Positions 15,401-27,461 are shown, numbered from the stretch's first letter. The stretch: DNA of 64,000 nucleotides from Bursaphelenchus xylophilus (GCA_904066235.2 CAJFCV020000001.1:4526001-4590000); one strand, 5' to 3'. The notes: generated by a model not told the origin, from the sequence alone. Numbers and translations: made by a program.

Positions 15401-16085
15401 TTTTGAACTTTTTCGAATCTTGTTTTCCATATCAAAGTGCTTTCCGGTTACTCAAATGATTATCGACTCTGTTTTCCTCTTTATTTTTCCAATTTTTCGT
15501 GTGATTTTTCGATTTTCGTCCATTTATTTTCCCTTTTTCCGAACTCCAGTCCTCATATTATGGCCAATGCGTATGACCGTCGGGTTTTCCGCGAGTCAGC
15601 CCTTCTGAAGCCGTTGGAGTCGTTGACGATTCGGCCCGCCTTCAACGGATCCCTGGAGTCGGCGGAGAATTCGTCGAGTGATCAGTGAGTGTCGGATGAC
15701 TAAAATAAGACCAAAGCCATAAATGCTGCGTTGTTTGCACAAAAATTCACCGAGTTTCCATTCGATTTTTGTTTGCTTTGCACTTTTTCCGTCCCCTCGA
15801 CCCACTAATTTTACGTGTAATCGGAAATTCAAAAGATTTTGCTTCAGGCAATTTTGGTTATTTTTGATATTTTTTGACGATTTTTTGATTGTAATATAAT
15901 CTAAATCAATTTAGGCGTAAAATACGTAAATTTTCACTACCAGTGATACCAATTTTGGGACTTAAAATTGGGTTTTAGGAGTTTTCATCAGGTATGGCAA
16001 GTATAATGTGTTTGTAATTTCAGCTCCGGCTCACCGAGATCAATGTATTACGGGGCAAATCAAAGTCGAAGGTCTTCTCTTTCAG
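483..16085 (+). CDS. tns-1: Tensin-like gene, upstream exons (5' end outside window)
   Basis: Eleven exons join in one frame: 483-673, 1198-1502, 1637-1865, 3517-3737, 4318-4482, 4932-5250, 6300-6805, 7190-7715, 8051-8478, 15550-15684 and 16024-16085. Each has an AG acceptor and a GT donor, and every phase agrees, giving about 1,029 codons. The product is low complexity: rich in Pro, Ser, Arg, Gln and Tyr, with an acidic run near codons 80-100 and a Glu/Lys/Arg-rich segment in the 7190-7715 exon. I recognise no folded domain. A phosphatase/C2 unit, if this tensin has one, would lie left of the window. The link to tensin is inferred: the last donor has phase 1 and fits the SH2 acceptor at 25425. 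Many SP, TP and RS pairs suggest phosphorylation sites. It could instead be a separate cytoskeletal scaffold gene ending in unseen exons. The 7-kb intron before 15550 makes that junction the least certain. Confidence 0.6.
5719..6166 (-). CDS. Small single-pass membrane protein, antisense inside a tensin intron
   Basis: Three exons on the minus strand (6166-6105, 6011-5861, 5817-5719) give a 103-residue protein, starting at an ATG and ending at TAA. Phases fit exactly: the first exon ends with two bases of a Phe codon and the second supplies the third. Both acceptors are good (TTTTTCAG and TTCCAG). Introns are 93 and 43 bases. The protein has a short polar N-terminus, one hydrophobic segment at about residues 20-40 (LLMTVMTALVIYIILV), then a very acidic tail with EEIEDHSE and SEEETDDGD. 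A single-pass membrane protein with an acidic cytoplasmic or lumenal tail fits best. I do not recognise the family. It lies wholly inside the plus-strand intron between exons 4932-5250 and 6300-6805. It could be a chance model, but three in-frame exons with matching phases make that unlikely. Confidence 0.6.
7815..7990 (+). repeat. Dispersed intronic repeat, copy 1
   Basis: A segment containing CCCACCACGAAATTGGCATT, a diverged CCAGAAAGCTG core and TAGTTTA recurs in the same orientation at about 11665-11815. The copies differ by scattered substitutions. No reading frame or terminal repeat is visible, so the class is unknown. Confidence 0.6.
11665..11815 (+). repeat. Dispersed intronic repeat, copy 2
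   Basis: Matches the copy at about 7815-7990 in the same orientation. It shares TCGATTTCTC, CCCACCACGAAATTGGCATT and CCAGAAAGCTG in the same order and at similar spacing. Confidence 0.6.
12905..13740. repeat. Diverged inverted repeat, likely old foldback or MITE
   Basis: The left arm (about 12905-12980) contains GCCAAGATATTCAAC, CAGACGA and ATGAGGAGAAACGGTC. The right arm (about 13668-13740) is its approximate reverse complement. Spacing is about 690 bases. Similarity fades outward, so the true ends are not clear. No transposase frame was seen inside. Confidence 0.5.
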
Positions 16086-17982
16086 GTGAGTTTACAATTT
16101 TTTTGTGTAGAAAGTAATTTAGATAGTTATTTCTAAAATACGGCAGATCAAGCTTTTATGAAATGTTTTTGATTTTTTCACTTTTAACTGTTAGAAACTG
16201 AAGTATATCATATTCTATGTGATTATATATAGATTTAATAGTTTTCTAGTACTACTTTCCCTAGCAGTTAAAATTCAAAAACATCAAAATTTTCAAAAAT
16301 CAAAGAGATGCCTAAAGTAATATAAATCCTCGCCGAGCCGGCAAATTCTGGTGAAAAATTGTTTTCATTGCTAAACACGACATGACATAGGCGTAATGCG
16401 TCACAAATTTTATCTTGAAATATTCAAATTCCCCGGTTTTAAAAAGTTGTTGCGCGCAAAGACAAAAAAGGGAAAACGGAGATTTGCTCGGTTTCCGCCT
16501 CAAAGAAGACGGGCATCCGCATAATGACCGATGGGCATAAAACAGCTCGTCATCTCGCGCTTTAACGTCCTTTCAAACGCCTTTTGCGGGCGGCAATTTG
16601 AATGAATCTTCAAGTTTGGGAATTGAAGAAAACCGAGGGTGATAGGGGTGTCATGGATAATATATTATAATATAATTCAAAATTAAAAATTGATTTTTAT
16701 TGGAAGGAAAGGTCTTTAGCTGCAGTGTTAAGTGCTCTTCTACAATCTGAAAAAAAATTGTAAAGCTAGCCCCTAAATAGCAATTGTAATCATTTTTTAA
16801 AATTACAACGAATTTTGGAATTTCGTCAAAATTTTGATTTTTTAAAACCAAAGTTTTTATAAGCTTACCCTCTCATCTAACGACCCTCTGCACTAATTTG
16901 CCTTCTTTTAAATTCTCTTCATAAAAAAGATGAGAAATCCCCGTTGCACGGTGCAGGTGCCATATTTTTTGAACTAATTTATTTTCTTTGTTTCCGATCC
17001 GGCAAACTCAAGTCGTTTGGATTTTTCATAGAGTCTCTCGGATTTTTCATAGAGCCGTTTTGCTTGGGATCTTGTTTAATGTAGGTATTTTAGCGGATGA
17101 CGTGAGAAAATTATATTGTACTTGATGAAAGACGATTTCATGGTGATTCTAGCTGGATTTTTATATTGTTTTGGGTATTTATATCCTAGCTATGATATGC
17201 TTAAAAACTTGATATAATATCGGAACTAGTTTTGACATTTATTGCCAAAAAGTCAGCCATAAATTATGTTTGAGTTTTGATGACATTGTAGTAGGGATTT
17301 TGGCTCATTTTGGCCTGAGAAAAGTGTTGACTAGGTCAAGTTAACTTCTGCTTAGTCTGCCTACTTCATTGCGTCATCACTATTTTTTATTTTTACATTT
17401 TTCAATGATTTGGCCAATTTGTACCATCTTCTATTCCTCTTCAGCTCCTGATGTCAAATATGATCTCTAACGCTTTCTCCTGACTCTTATTATTATTTTT
17501 TCATCTCTCTTCGATCATATCCTGATCTTATCCATATCCCCGGTGCTGTCTTCTTTTCCCAGATCCTCGTTTCTGATGAGCCGACGTTAATTTGGCCCCG
17601 GCTTTTGCTGTTATTCGATTAATTGAGATCCGGCTTTTTTGCGATGCTTTTCTTTGCATTTTAGTGTTCTGGAATCTTTTCGGGTTCAACGTCAGTTGTT
17701 CTGAGAGTCGAGACAGGTTCGAAACAAGACAATTTTAGAGAGCTGGGAGGTCTGAGAGACGGGGGAGAAGAAAAGAAAAATTTTAGATGTCAAAATGTGA
17801 GGGCTGGTAAAAAACTGTGTGTGAGCTGAAGGGATCGATGTAGTTGGGTTGGATATTACTTGAATTTTTGTAAAATACGGTTTTAAAAATCACGATTTCT
17901 CGAAATTCACCTTTGCTGACATAAGATCATATTAAAACATTTCGATATCCAAAAAGGTTCACAAAGTAAAATACGCCTTGAT

Positions 17983-18144
17983 ATGGCTTTCAAAGGCTCC
18001 TCCATTTCCGAATTCTCATCCATTCGAACTCCCGACGACCTGCCAAGCCCTAAACTCATCAGCAGGCATAACGAACAAGATGCAGATCGGAAGAGCGCCT
18101 CCGGCGCCCAGAAAGAGTTTAACAGGGAACCGGTCAAAACATAA
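17983..18144 (+). other. Short ORF, possible alternative first exon
   Basis: ATG to TAA gives 53 residues, rich in Ser, Pro and charged residues (for example TPDDLPSPKLIS), which resembles the tensin low-complexity segments in composition. GC content is higher than in the flanks. No acceptor precedes it, and I see no good donor before the stop, so it may be an independent small ORF, the start of an unrecognised isoform, or chance. Confidence 0.25.
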
Positions 18145-18974
18145 GGTTCGGCGGATCGAGAGCCCGGGTCCTTTGGCAGATGCTCCCGGGCCACCTTTTC
18201 TTCGCTCCCCCCATTTCTTTCGCTTTTTTGATATCCGGAAATTTGAGGATAGATTGGCTGATATTTTATACTGTTTAATGGATTTTTTGGGTGTTTTCAC
18301 GGAGTTAATAGGAGAGTTGTGAGTCGGAAAGGCAGTCTAAAGATCTCTGGGTTAAATTGCGATGGAAAGACGTGACAAACTTTTGAGAATTTTGACCAAA
18401 ACTTGAGATTTTTGGAAAGGTATTTTCTAAATTTGTTTTTGAGTTTTTGCCTATGAGTTTATAGCCAAATGGTAGTATATAACCTTTGTTTACACTATGA
18501 TTACATTTCATTACCCTATGTACATCCTAAATTTATGTTTCAAGTCTTTTTTTCCACCTTCCTCTAGTATAATATGGGGTTGTATACGTCCATCAAAGAC
18601 TCTGTTGCCCCGCTCGACCTTTTGTTTGAACAACCTCTATTTGGTGTGGTCAAAGTAGTATAAAAACTACTACTACAGCCGAACTCAAAAAACAGAGAAA
18701 TTTCAATTTCCGGTCACCCTTTCAATCTGAGCGAGGGAAAAGTAATACAATAAAACAAATTATGGGAACGTTTCCTTTACTGAGGTCAATTGAAAAGATA
18801 TTCCCGGGATATGTCAGCAAATTTTATGGGATCCGAATTGGTTTTTGGGTAGAGTTTGAACAGGTTTTGAGGTTTTTCTGAGGGAAATTGATTTTTTGAA
18901 AATTTTGATGACTTTTTTTTACATATGTAGTAAAATTGAAGTAAGTATTTGCCTTATGAAACCGTATTCTAAAC

Positions 18975-19095
18975 CCATCATGTTAGTATTTTCATAAAGT
19001 TCATGGACATTTTTTCGCTTTCGCACAGTGCATTTTGAATTTTTTCCACGTGGCGAAATGTCCAGGTACTTTATGAAAATGCTAATAGTAGATCC
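18975..19095. repeat. Imperfect hairpin of about 115 bases
   Basis: The left arm near 18984-19022 (TTTTCATAAAGT, then TGGACATTTTTTCGC) is followed after about 30 bases by its near reverse complement near 19052-19083 (GCGAAATGTCCA, then ACTTTATGAAAAT). The loop contains GCACAGTGC. It could be a small MITE or a structured RNA. Confidence 0.5.
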
Positions 19096-20762
19096 CAAAG
19101 CCTTATCTTCCTTTCTATTTACTTATGCTCTAATGATTACTTAAACTCTTCCGTTCCCTCACGTCTCCAAAATGCCCTCTGGCAATAAATAAAAACCTAT
19201 TTATCAAAACACTTCCGAGAAGTATTTTTCAAACTTTTTCCCAAAATAAAATATTATTAGTATTGTACGTTTTCGGGGAGTTTGAGTCATCGTAACATGG
19301 GCAGTAGAAAGGGAGATCCTTTCAGAGGCTTTCGAAGACTTCTGACAACTTTTTTTACACAATGTACGGAAGACAAACGGAATTTTTATATGGCAACTGC
19401 TCAGCGAAGTTTAGAGTTTCATTTCGCCTAGTACAAATAACTTTAGACTAATAATTTGTTAGAAATATGCGCAAATTGTAACTTGCGTTTTGCAGAAAAA
19501 CCGGAGACTTTTTGGCTCAAACGGTTGGCGAAAGTTAGGCACTTTTTCGTAAATTTTAACATGAAATTATTCATTTCTACTGTATTAAGCAAGGATCACT
19601 AGAAATATATTTTTTTTGTCAAATATACGGCCAAGCAAACGTTTTCCTCTCCTACTGCTTTCCGCATTTCAAGAACACTCTCTGCAACTAGGTTCGCTGA
19701 ATATCTCAGCGCTGCAATTAGCTGCAATTTTAAGGAATTACATAATGTGTGGCCAAGGCAAAATGCGTGTTCCAAAATTCGAGAAACGCTGAGGGTGGCA
19801 CTTTGAGCACTTCCCTTATTAGTTTATACACTGTCCTAGGCCACAAAAAGATATGATCTGTTTTTGATGGAAGAGCCCTTCATTGCCGATACTAACCTAG
19901 TAGCCCCTAAAATTTTGATTAATTTGGCCACTTCCTCTTCATTTTATCACTTTTTTGCCCTTCCTATCCATTTTTCATCTAGTCTTTTCTCAAAATTCGT
20001 AAAATTTTCCCCTCCCCTACTACTCTTTACTCCTTCACTCATCTGGAAGAGGTTAGTGCTCCCTAAACCTCCGTCAAATCCCCCTGGGACCTCCGGCGTG
20101 GTCTCTAACGTGTTCCATGTGTTGTCACCTCCGCCAACTGCCATCAACAAGCAATAAAATAAAAATAAAAAATGGAACGAAAGAATTTGGCCGTGGTAAT
20201 CCATCCCCGAATGTTTGCACAACAAAAGAGGGGATGGAGATAGTCATAAGACTTTGATACACATCTTGAGGTGTTTATTCATTTATTCAGTTAGCGGCAT
20301 TTGGAGGGGTGACTAAAACTAAATGTGGATGGCTTAAAAAATTTATTAGTTAGGAGAGGAGTGGGAATTTTAGTACAGCAGCATTCCAGTAGGCTAGTCC
20401 AAAAGCAAAATTTAAAGCGCAAAATAGACTTTCGAATCACGAAAAAAAAGAAAATTTTATTGCACTAGCCATTAGAAGCACCGCATAGAAAAGCGTGACA
20501 TTTAGCGATTGTGCAAAGCTGACTCAAAATGGGAACCTTCAAACTAGTAGCAGATCTTTTTGCCAGGTCCTCATGGAATGCACATAAACCCAAATCTATT
20601 TTTTTCGCACTTCTCCCCCTCAGTTTTTGTTTATCATCTCTTCGTGATGCCCTCAACCTGTCAATCATTTCTGCGGGCCGTACCTTCATCTAATTGCCTC
20701 AAATTTCCAGTCATGCCTAAATCGTAACCCCTTATATCACCCCAAAAGTCCTATCCTAAATT

Positions 20763-23700
20763 ATGGACGACACAACCACCACGTCGTCGAGTTCAAGTTC
20801 AGGGCATACCTCACGTGTCCAGAAGTCTCATCACATTCCAATCCGGATTCAAACCCTCGTTCCGGCAAGGCCAGTCCCCACCACAACGCCTTCCATGTCT
20901 ACGGTACGAATTCAAGGGTTTAAAGTTGACGAAAACCCCAATGATTACGAAAACACGCAAGCAGGGGCTTATCAGAATGTGGGCTCAAAAGAATCCGCTC
21001 AACCTACCGACAGTCCCAGGCCAAGTCGAAGTTCAGCAAATCAGGAAATTAGCCGGGATATCAAAGCCGACAAACATGACTATCAGAACGTGGAAGCCAC
21101 CGAATTCACGGTGCAACGTGTGCCCCGCGCCATCTCCATCCAGCTGAGCCAACCGGACGTGCCGGTGCGGCTGGCCGCCGAAGAGGAGATGGAAATTTTA
21201 CCCACAACCTCCACACACGCCCCGCCCTCCGTCGCACCTGACGAGAGGGAGAAACAGGAAAAGAAGCCCAACATTTTCCGTGCCTCGTTGGACAAATTGC
21301 GGGACAAGAGTCGGAGTCTGACCAAATCCGACTCCAAGGACGGCCACAAATCGCGGATTCCGTTGGCCAAGAGCAAGGAGAAGAAGAGCGTGGACGGCAA
21401 GGACGAGATGATTCAGCGGGAAGGTGAGACCTCCAAGAGTTCCAAGTCTAGAGATCAGAAAACCTCGGAGGACAGCGAGAAGTTCCCATTGTTTGAGGAG
21501 GATGATACTCGGAGAGATTCCGTCCAAACCGCGTTTAATATAGAATCCGGGAATTTGAGTGATAGCGACGAGAATACAGGCGGTAAGACGTTCCATTCAG
21601 TGGAAGTTCATCCGAATCCTGCGGTCTCTACCGAGTTTACGAGTAACTTTACGTTCATTAGCCCACGGAATAATATTCGCTCGGTCTCGCCACGAAACTC
21701 GGAGATCAAATTGAATCCGCTGACCTCGCTCGCCATTCGTCAGGTCCCGCCAATCACCGTGAGTCGGGGCGACGACACAGATATAGCCATAAGTGTGCAT
21801 GAGAATTGTTCCGAGGAAGCGGAGATCTCGACGAGAATCGTGATGGACAAGAATCAAAATATTCGCTCAGCGTCGGATGTGGAGATCGAAGTGAGACGGG
21901 AGATAACAACTGATGTTGGCCCTTCAACTACGGCTCATTTGAGAGCTCCGAACAGTCGAAGAGGAAGTGCTGTGAAGGAGGAGGAGAAGCCAAAGAAACA
22001 GAAGCCAAAACTGATCAGGCTGGACTTGAACAAGTCGAATCCCGTTCATTATGGCCAAGATAGCGACGATATTATCCATGAATCCCCGAAATATGTGGTC
22101 GCTCAGCCTGAAGACTTTGCTTTTGCCCTGGAAAAGAAAACGAGCTCATCGCCAAAGGCTACAAGTCCCGCTGTAGAGCCGGTGCCGGAAGAAGTCATGG
22201 TTTTGCGCAACAAAACTACTGATGATATTATTGTGCTCAGAAAGACCGATGGAGATAAGTACGATACCGTCAGTCTAGCATCAAACGATCAGCTGATTCT
22301 TCGAGACGCTGACAATGAAGAAGTTATGGTGCTAAAGAGGGAAAAACGAAAGGTTGACGATTCCCTTGAAGTCATCGTGGAGGAAGATCGACCAACTTTG
22401 CCAAAGCGAACAAAATCAGCAAGTCCAGCAAGGGATTTTAGAGAATTCAAGAACTCGATCAAAAAGCTGGTCACTCGCTCGGTGAGCCCTCATAAGCACG
22501 TGGAAGTGGCTCCGGCGAGTCCAAGTCATCTTGTTCATGAGGAAACTATAAGTCCAAACCAAGAAGTTCCGCCAACTCCAACAAGTGCGCAGTTAACGGC
22601 CCCAAGAACCCCGACTTCTCAAGCACCTCCCGAGACGCCAACAACACCAACTTCTCCCTCTGCTCGTGATGAATTCAGTCCTCCAAAATCTCCTTCAATT
22701 CGATCGGTGAGCCCGAAGAAAAGCCCGTCGCAGCCAGCGCATCCGGGCCCAAAAGAGAATTACGGCTTTAGCACGGAGCCTTATGTGGGCCCACTTGAAG
22801 TAATGACGGCTAGTTCGGAGTTCCCAAAGGATGAGAAGTTCTTTGAAGCAACTACCGTACCTTTGGGGAAGTCCGCAGAAGTCGGACAGGTTGATTTTAT
22901 CCGCAAAAATCGAAGTGTCTTGCGCTTCGACAGTATGGATAAAGGCGCTGACAGTGGTTTGAAAACGTTGGATGTTAATGTCTACGAAGATGAGAATGAG
23001 CTGGTCCTTGAGCGAAGAATTGAAGTTAAATCTGCAACCCCTGAGGAGATTATTGTAAAACAAGAAAAATTGGTGTTAGAAGTGCATAAAGAGCCAGTGG
23101 AAGAGAAGCCGAAGAAAAAGATTGATCCGGCTGAAGAAAGGTATGACGAGCTTGACCAACAGTCTGATTCCTCTTATCAACCCGATCCAAATGTCGCCAT
23201 TAGACTTTCACCCATGAAAGAAGCCTCGGTTGAGCCGGGAAAGCGGTTTATGGACATGTCAATTCGAGTGGAATCTCCTCCACCATTGCCGGAAGAAGAG
23301 GTCACTCTTGACGTCCATGAGGAAAGAAAACCAGCCGAAGATCAGGCTGAGGTCCGAGTTTATCGTGAAAGGTATTCCGAAGCCCCGATTCTGCCAATTG
23401 GAAGTAGCGCCTCCTTTCCTCATGAGCACAGTGCGACCAAAAACGTTGAGGCGGTTAAACCGGCCGAGTCCGAGCTTCCTAAAGCCGGAAAGGCGGCTGA
23501 AGTCGAGGTTCAGAAGCCTTCGACTAGCCAGCAAAGACCTTCATCAATCGAAATTCAGCGCCATTCTGAAGTCCCTCTTCAGATCGACCCCAGATTTGTG
23601 GTCAAAGATGGAGATCTTCGCCCGGTTACGGTTGCTGTAAATGAACCGCCAAAAGAGAAGAAGAGACCGTTGATTTCGCCAGTGTCTCCGGAGGAACGTG

Positions 23701-26700
23701 AGCTTCTTCGAAGCCATAAACCCAACAGCACATCACCCAGACCCAAGGCAATTATTGAAGACGCTCAAAGCCCCTACGAACAGCGGTCTCCTCAATCCAA
23801 TCAGGGTTCGATTATCTACAACAGAAACCCGAAATTGGACGAGGATCTGAAGCATGAAGAACAGAGACTTGACTCTTTGTCTGATGAAGTTATGAGGCAG
23901 GCGCTCGAGTTGAACATGATCGATGCTACTACGCCACGAAGAACGGAATGGAAGGAGACTTCTATCACGAGAAGTCGCAACAGTGGAATGCAAGATAGCG
24001 TCAACTCGGCGGAAGTTGTATACTCACCAAAAATTGTAACCATCACCCAAATGGACGAGAGTATTCATGAACAAGTCGGACAAAGAAGCGTCCCACTGGC
24101 GACCGAAGAAGAGGACGATCTTTACAATGAGATGCGCAAGGACAACGACAAGTTTGCTCAGCGAGAACAGTACGATATCTCCGTTGATGTCGACAGTAAG
24201 CCAATAAATGGCGAAGAGATTACAATCCGCCGTCAAAGGGAGATCCGCGAAATCCCACTGCATATTGCTTCGCCTTTGCAAGGAGAAGGCAAAGAGAATG
24301 GATACCCGGCTCCAGTGGATGTGAACGGATTATATCGACCGCCAAGTGAGGCCAGCCGTAGTCGGGCCAGAAGACGGCCTCAATCGCCGATTCTGGCGCC
24401 GGCTCCACGAATCGGAGCGCAAAGCCCCGCGCCAAGCCACACAAGCGAGTTCAGCTTCTCGCCAAGGACGCTGACTAGGATCAACAACTTCAATATTGTA
24501 ATGGAATCAACCCATGATAACGACGACTTGAAGGACACTGTCACAGGTTAAACTTTGAGATTTTTTTGGGTTGGAAGTTTAGAAAGATCTTTTGGGGCGT
24601 GATTTTAATGGTTAATGGTAAATACCCTACGTAGACCATAAATCGATTCCGTAGCCTTTTTAACTAGCGACTAGCACGTTAGTCATCAATCACGCATACT
24701 AGACACTATGGAAATTGAGGAGAGACGGCCAAAGATAAAGTTTGAAAAAAGATTCTCTAAACTTGTGCCAAATGTCTTAAAAATCTGCAAGCGAAATTTA
24801 AGAAATTCTCTTTTTTTATGTTTCTGTCTCTGCATCCACGCAGACGCACTTCCCATAAAAATCCGAGAAAGTCGACGGAGATCTGGCGCTCAATCGCTTG
24901 AATTGTTTAATCACACATTTCGGGGAAGAATAAACCGCAAGCGAAAAGACGATCGGTTTCCGTTTGCCCGCAGGGGGTCCGACGAAATAGCAACTCTCGA
25001 AGGAGCTGTTGTTGTTGCGCTCTTCGGAACTACCTTTTTCCGTCTTCCGAAAACGGAAAAAGAGAATCCCATTTAATTTGAGCTAAATTCTAGAGGGTTT
25101 CCCCCCGAATTTCTGTTTTTTCTTTTTATTACCCTAAGGCAGTTGTGGGAAAGGAGGAGCGAGGGTAATTAGCTGATAAGAGAGAACACTAATTTGCTCC
25201 GTTCCTCACTTGCGACGTGGCTGAAAATGCCCAACGATCAGCTGGAGCGGAACCGCGAGCTCCTGGAGAAATGCCAGAATTTGCCGGCCACCGCGAGGTT
25301 TCTCATTAAACTACCGAAAAGTAAAAAAATTTTAATTACCTTAGCCACTGTTATACACAAAAAAAATATTTTTAAAAAAATTCAAAACATTTTTAACATA
25401 AATTTTAATATTTTATGTTTTCAGATAATGGAGAAGTAATCACACATCACCCAGTTTTCATGCGCGACACCTCAAAGTATTGGTACAAACCAAGTATCAG
25501 CAGAGAAGAAGGTAGGCTTATCTTAACACATATAAATACTTTCGTCAGAGGTTCGAATTTTGTGAAACTTGATGTGAATTGAGACTGGAATTATGCAATC
25601 TTTACGCTTTACTCTTTCGGCTTTAGCAAAAATAGCAGAAACGACCAAGATTTTTATGTCAAAAGCTGGAAAATTTTTATGCGGTCTTTGTCAATAAAAG
25701 CTTTAGGGTCATTTCTACTGTAAATTTTTTTTCAAAATAAGCAAATGCAAATTTTCTGGAAGGTGACATGAATTTTTTTTTGCAAATGCTGTCAATTCCG
25801 GCATTACCGAAAATTGGAATTTAAACAAATCTCGCGAAGGAATGGTCCCCAGAGGCCTTGGGATTCGAAGATACCACCTCAATCTTCTGAAAGCCCATGT
25901 AAAATTTTGTTTGAATTCCTTGTCAAACCAAAAATCTTGATTAAAAATTCAGCCTCAATTTACACCAAGTTTCACCATCTCCGTTATTCTTTAGACCAGT
26001 GAAATGTTTCCCTCTAACCTTTCCATTTCTTCAGCCATAAACATTCTCAAAGACAAGGAGCCCGGAACATTTGTTGTCCGCGACTCCAACTCCTTCCCCG
26101 GTGCCTTCGGACTAGCCCTCAAAGTTGCACAGCCTCCAGCGGGCGTTGAGCGTGGAGATGGGACGGAATTGGTGCGGCATTTCCTAATCGAGCCTTCCGC
26201 TAAAGGCGTCAAACTGAAGGGATGTAACAATGAGCCGGTCTTCGGGACATTGGCCGCTTTGATTTATCAGCATTCAATCACTGCGCTAGCTCTGCCACAG
26301 AAGCTGATTTTGCCAGAATACGATCCGGCGCAGACTCCGGAACATGTGAATGCGAATCAGGCGTTGTTGGACCGAGGGGCAGGTAAGGAAGGATGATTTG
26401 AATTTTGAGTTTATTTTGCTGAAGGCGTTTCGAGATGTTTTAAATGATAAGAAATTTTTCTTTTCCTTACTTCATACTCACTTTTCTAGCCTGTAACGTG
26501 ACTTTCATCTGCTCATTGGACACCGAATCCCTTACCGGCCCCGAAGCCGTTCGTCGAGCGACCAACTACGGTCTCGAACTGCTCGCACGTCGACAACTTT
26601 GCGCCGTTCCGGTTCATTTCAAGGTCTCGGCGCAAGGAATCACCCTCACCGACAACACTCGGACCCTCTTCTTCCGACGTCACTACCCCGTCAACTCCGT

Positions 26701-26962
26701 CACCTTTGCCGGAATCGACCCCGACAGTCGAACCTTCGACAACAACAACACGCAACAACTCCCGACCACGTATGTCCGTCAGGCGCCGGTGTTCGGGTTC
26801 GTCGCGCGAAAGACGCCCAACTCGGCGGAGAACACTTGTCACATCTTTGCGGAGCTGGACCCAGAGCAGCCGGCGTCGGCGGTCGTACGGTTCATCACGA
26901 ATGTCATGATGGTGCAAGCGCGCGCACAACAGGCAGCCATATCTCGGACTACGAATCAGTAA
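20763..26962 (+). CDS. tns-1: Tensin-like protein with SH2 and PTB domains, giant-exon isoform
   Basis: Exons 20763-24546, 25425-25511, 26035-26382 and 26490-26962 join in frame to about 1,563 residues. The first exon alone encodes 1,261 residues of low-complexity Ser/Pro/Glu/Lys-rich sequence with many SP and TP sites and the repeated theme VMVLR, IIVLR and VMVLK near residues 480-525. Next come the tensin-specific lead KYWYKPSISRE and an SH2 domain with FVVRDS, whose Arg should bind phosphotyrosine. The last exon is a PTB domain containing GITLTDNTRTLFFRRHYP and ending shortly after residues typical of the final PTB helix. In animals tensins link integrin tails to actin at focal adhesions or muscle dense bodies. 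The start at 20763 is supported by an in-frame stop just upstream. The SH2-PTB assignment is firm. The disordered part is assigned only by phase. Confidence 0.85.
25227..26962 (+). CDS. tns-1: Short tensin isoform, alternative first exon plus SH2-PTB
   Basis: An ATG at 25227 opens a 94-base exon ending at a GTAAAA donor after 25320. Its phase-1 end joins the SH2 acceptor at 25425 in frame, giving about 333 residues: a short helical N-terminus (QLERNRELLEKCQNLPATAR), then SH2 and PTB. No acceptor precedes the ATG, so this looks like a first exon with its own promoter in the roughly 500 bases upstream (24700-25190). The result resembles short tensins of the cten type, made of little more than SH2-PTB. 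That comparison is inference. Confidence 0.55.
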
Positions 26963-27430
26963 AGTAAAAGTATCTTGATCTGATTGGGATTTTTTTCGAT
27001 TTTTTGCATTTTCCAAGCCGTATTTTCGCCCAGAGTTCTCTACAACGTAATTTTAAGCAATTTCATTTTGGGAAAATAACAAAAACTTGAAAATTGACTT
27101 TTGCAAAATCAAAAAAATCTCCGTCTGCCCATCTGATATCAAGTATAATATAAGTTTTTCATCGTGTTTTCTTTTTCCGATTCCTCAGTCCAAATGTATT
27201 CGAAAAGCGATAGTTTTAGCCCAGAAATTCTCGATTTACTCTAGTCGTATTTTACATTTCGATTGTTCTGTACATTTTTGAGCTATTAACGATTCCCATT
27301 GGTGCTCTCTCTCTATGTATTTGTTCTGAAAAAAGCGTTGGAGTAATGTTGTTAAATAGCTATTTTATTGTTCGAATCATCCACAGATTGCCTTACAAAT
27401 GTCTACAGATTTCAGTGTAATATGTTTGGA

Positions 27431-27436
27431 AATAAA
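27431..27436 (+). terminator. Poly(A) signal AATAAA for the tensin locus
   Basis: A canonical AATAAA lies about 470 bases after the TAA at 26960-26962. No coding sequence lies between, so this is the likely end of the 3' UTR. A transposon-like terminus begins about 25 bases later. Confidence 0.5.
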
Positions 27437-27461
27437 TTTTTCTAAATTTTGTGTTTCCATA

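Larger units (their letters stand above)
8479..15549. other. Seven-kilobase intron of the tensin-like gene
   Basis: No convincing gene was found on either strand. The DNA is AT-rich with long T runs and short translated fragments lacking codon structure. It holds a second copy of the dispersed repeat (about 11665-11815) and a diverged inverted repeat (about 12905-13740). The CT-rich blocks near 8,550-8,800 and 11,100-11,250 could be regulatory, but there is no direct support. An intron this long would be a natural place for internal promoters. Confidence 0.5.
16086..20762. other. Intron or inter-exon region between upstream exons and the giant exon
   Basis: Mostly AT-rich DNA without clear exons. 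It holds a 53-codon ORF at 17983-18144 and a hairpin near 18975-19095. The DNA just before 20763 has an in-frame TAA at 20757-20759, so the giant exon is more likely to start with its own ATG than to be spliced at that point. Confidence 0.45.

Noticed and set aside
18080..18096. AGATCGGAAGAGC, identical to the start of a common sequencing adapter
   Set aside because: The next bases do not continue as either standard adapter, and the sequence lies inside a coherent ORF (DADRKSASG). It is most likely coincidence, though a read-level check would settle it.
21083..24444. Many minus-strand ORFs opposite the giant tensin exon
   Set aside because: These are shadows of a GC-richer coding exon. None has splice signals or a recognisable domain.
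24708..25076. A 122-codon plus-strand ORF between the giant exon and the SH2 exons
   Set aside because: It has a basic, Phe-rich composition unlike its neighbours, and its end does not meet a donor. More likely it is the promoter region for the short tensin isoform.
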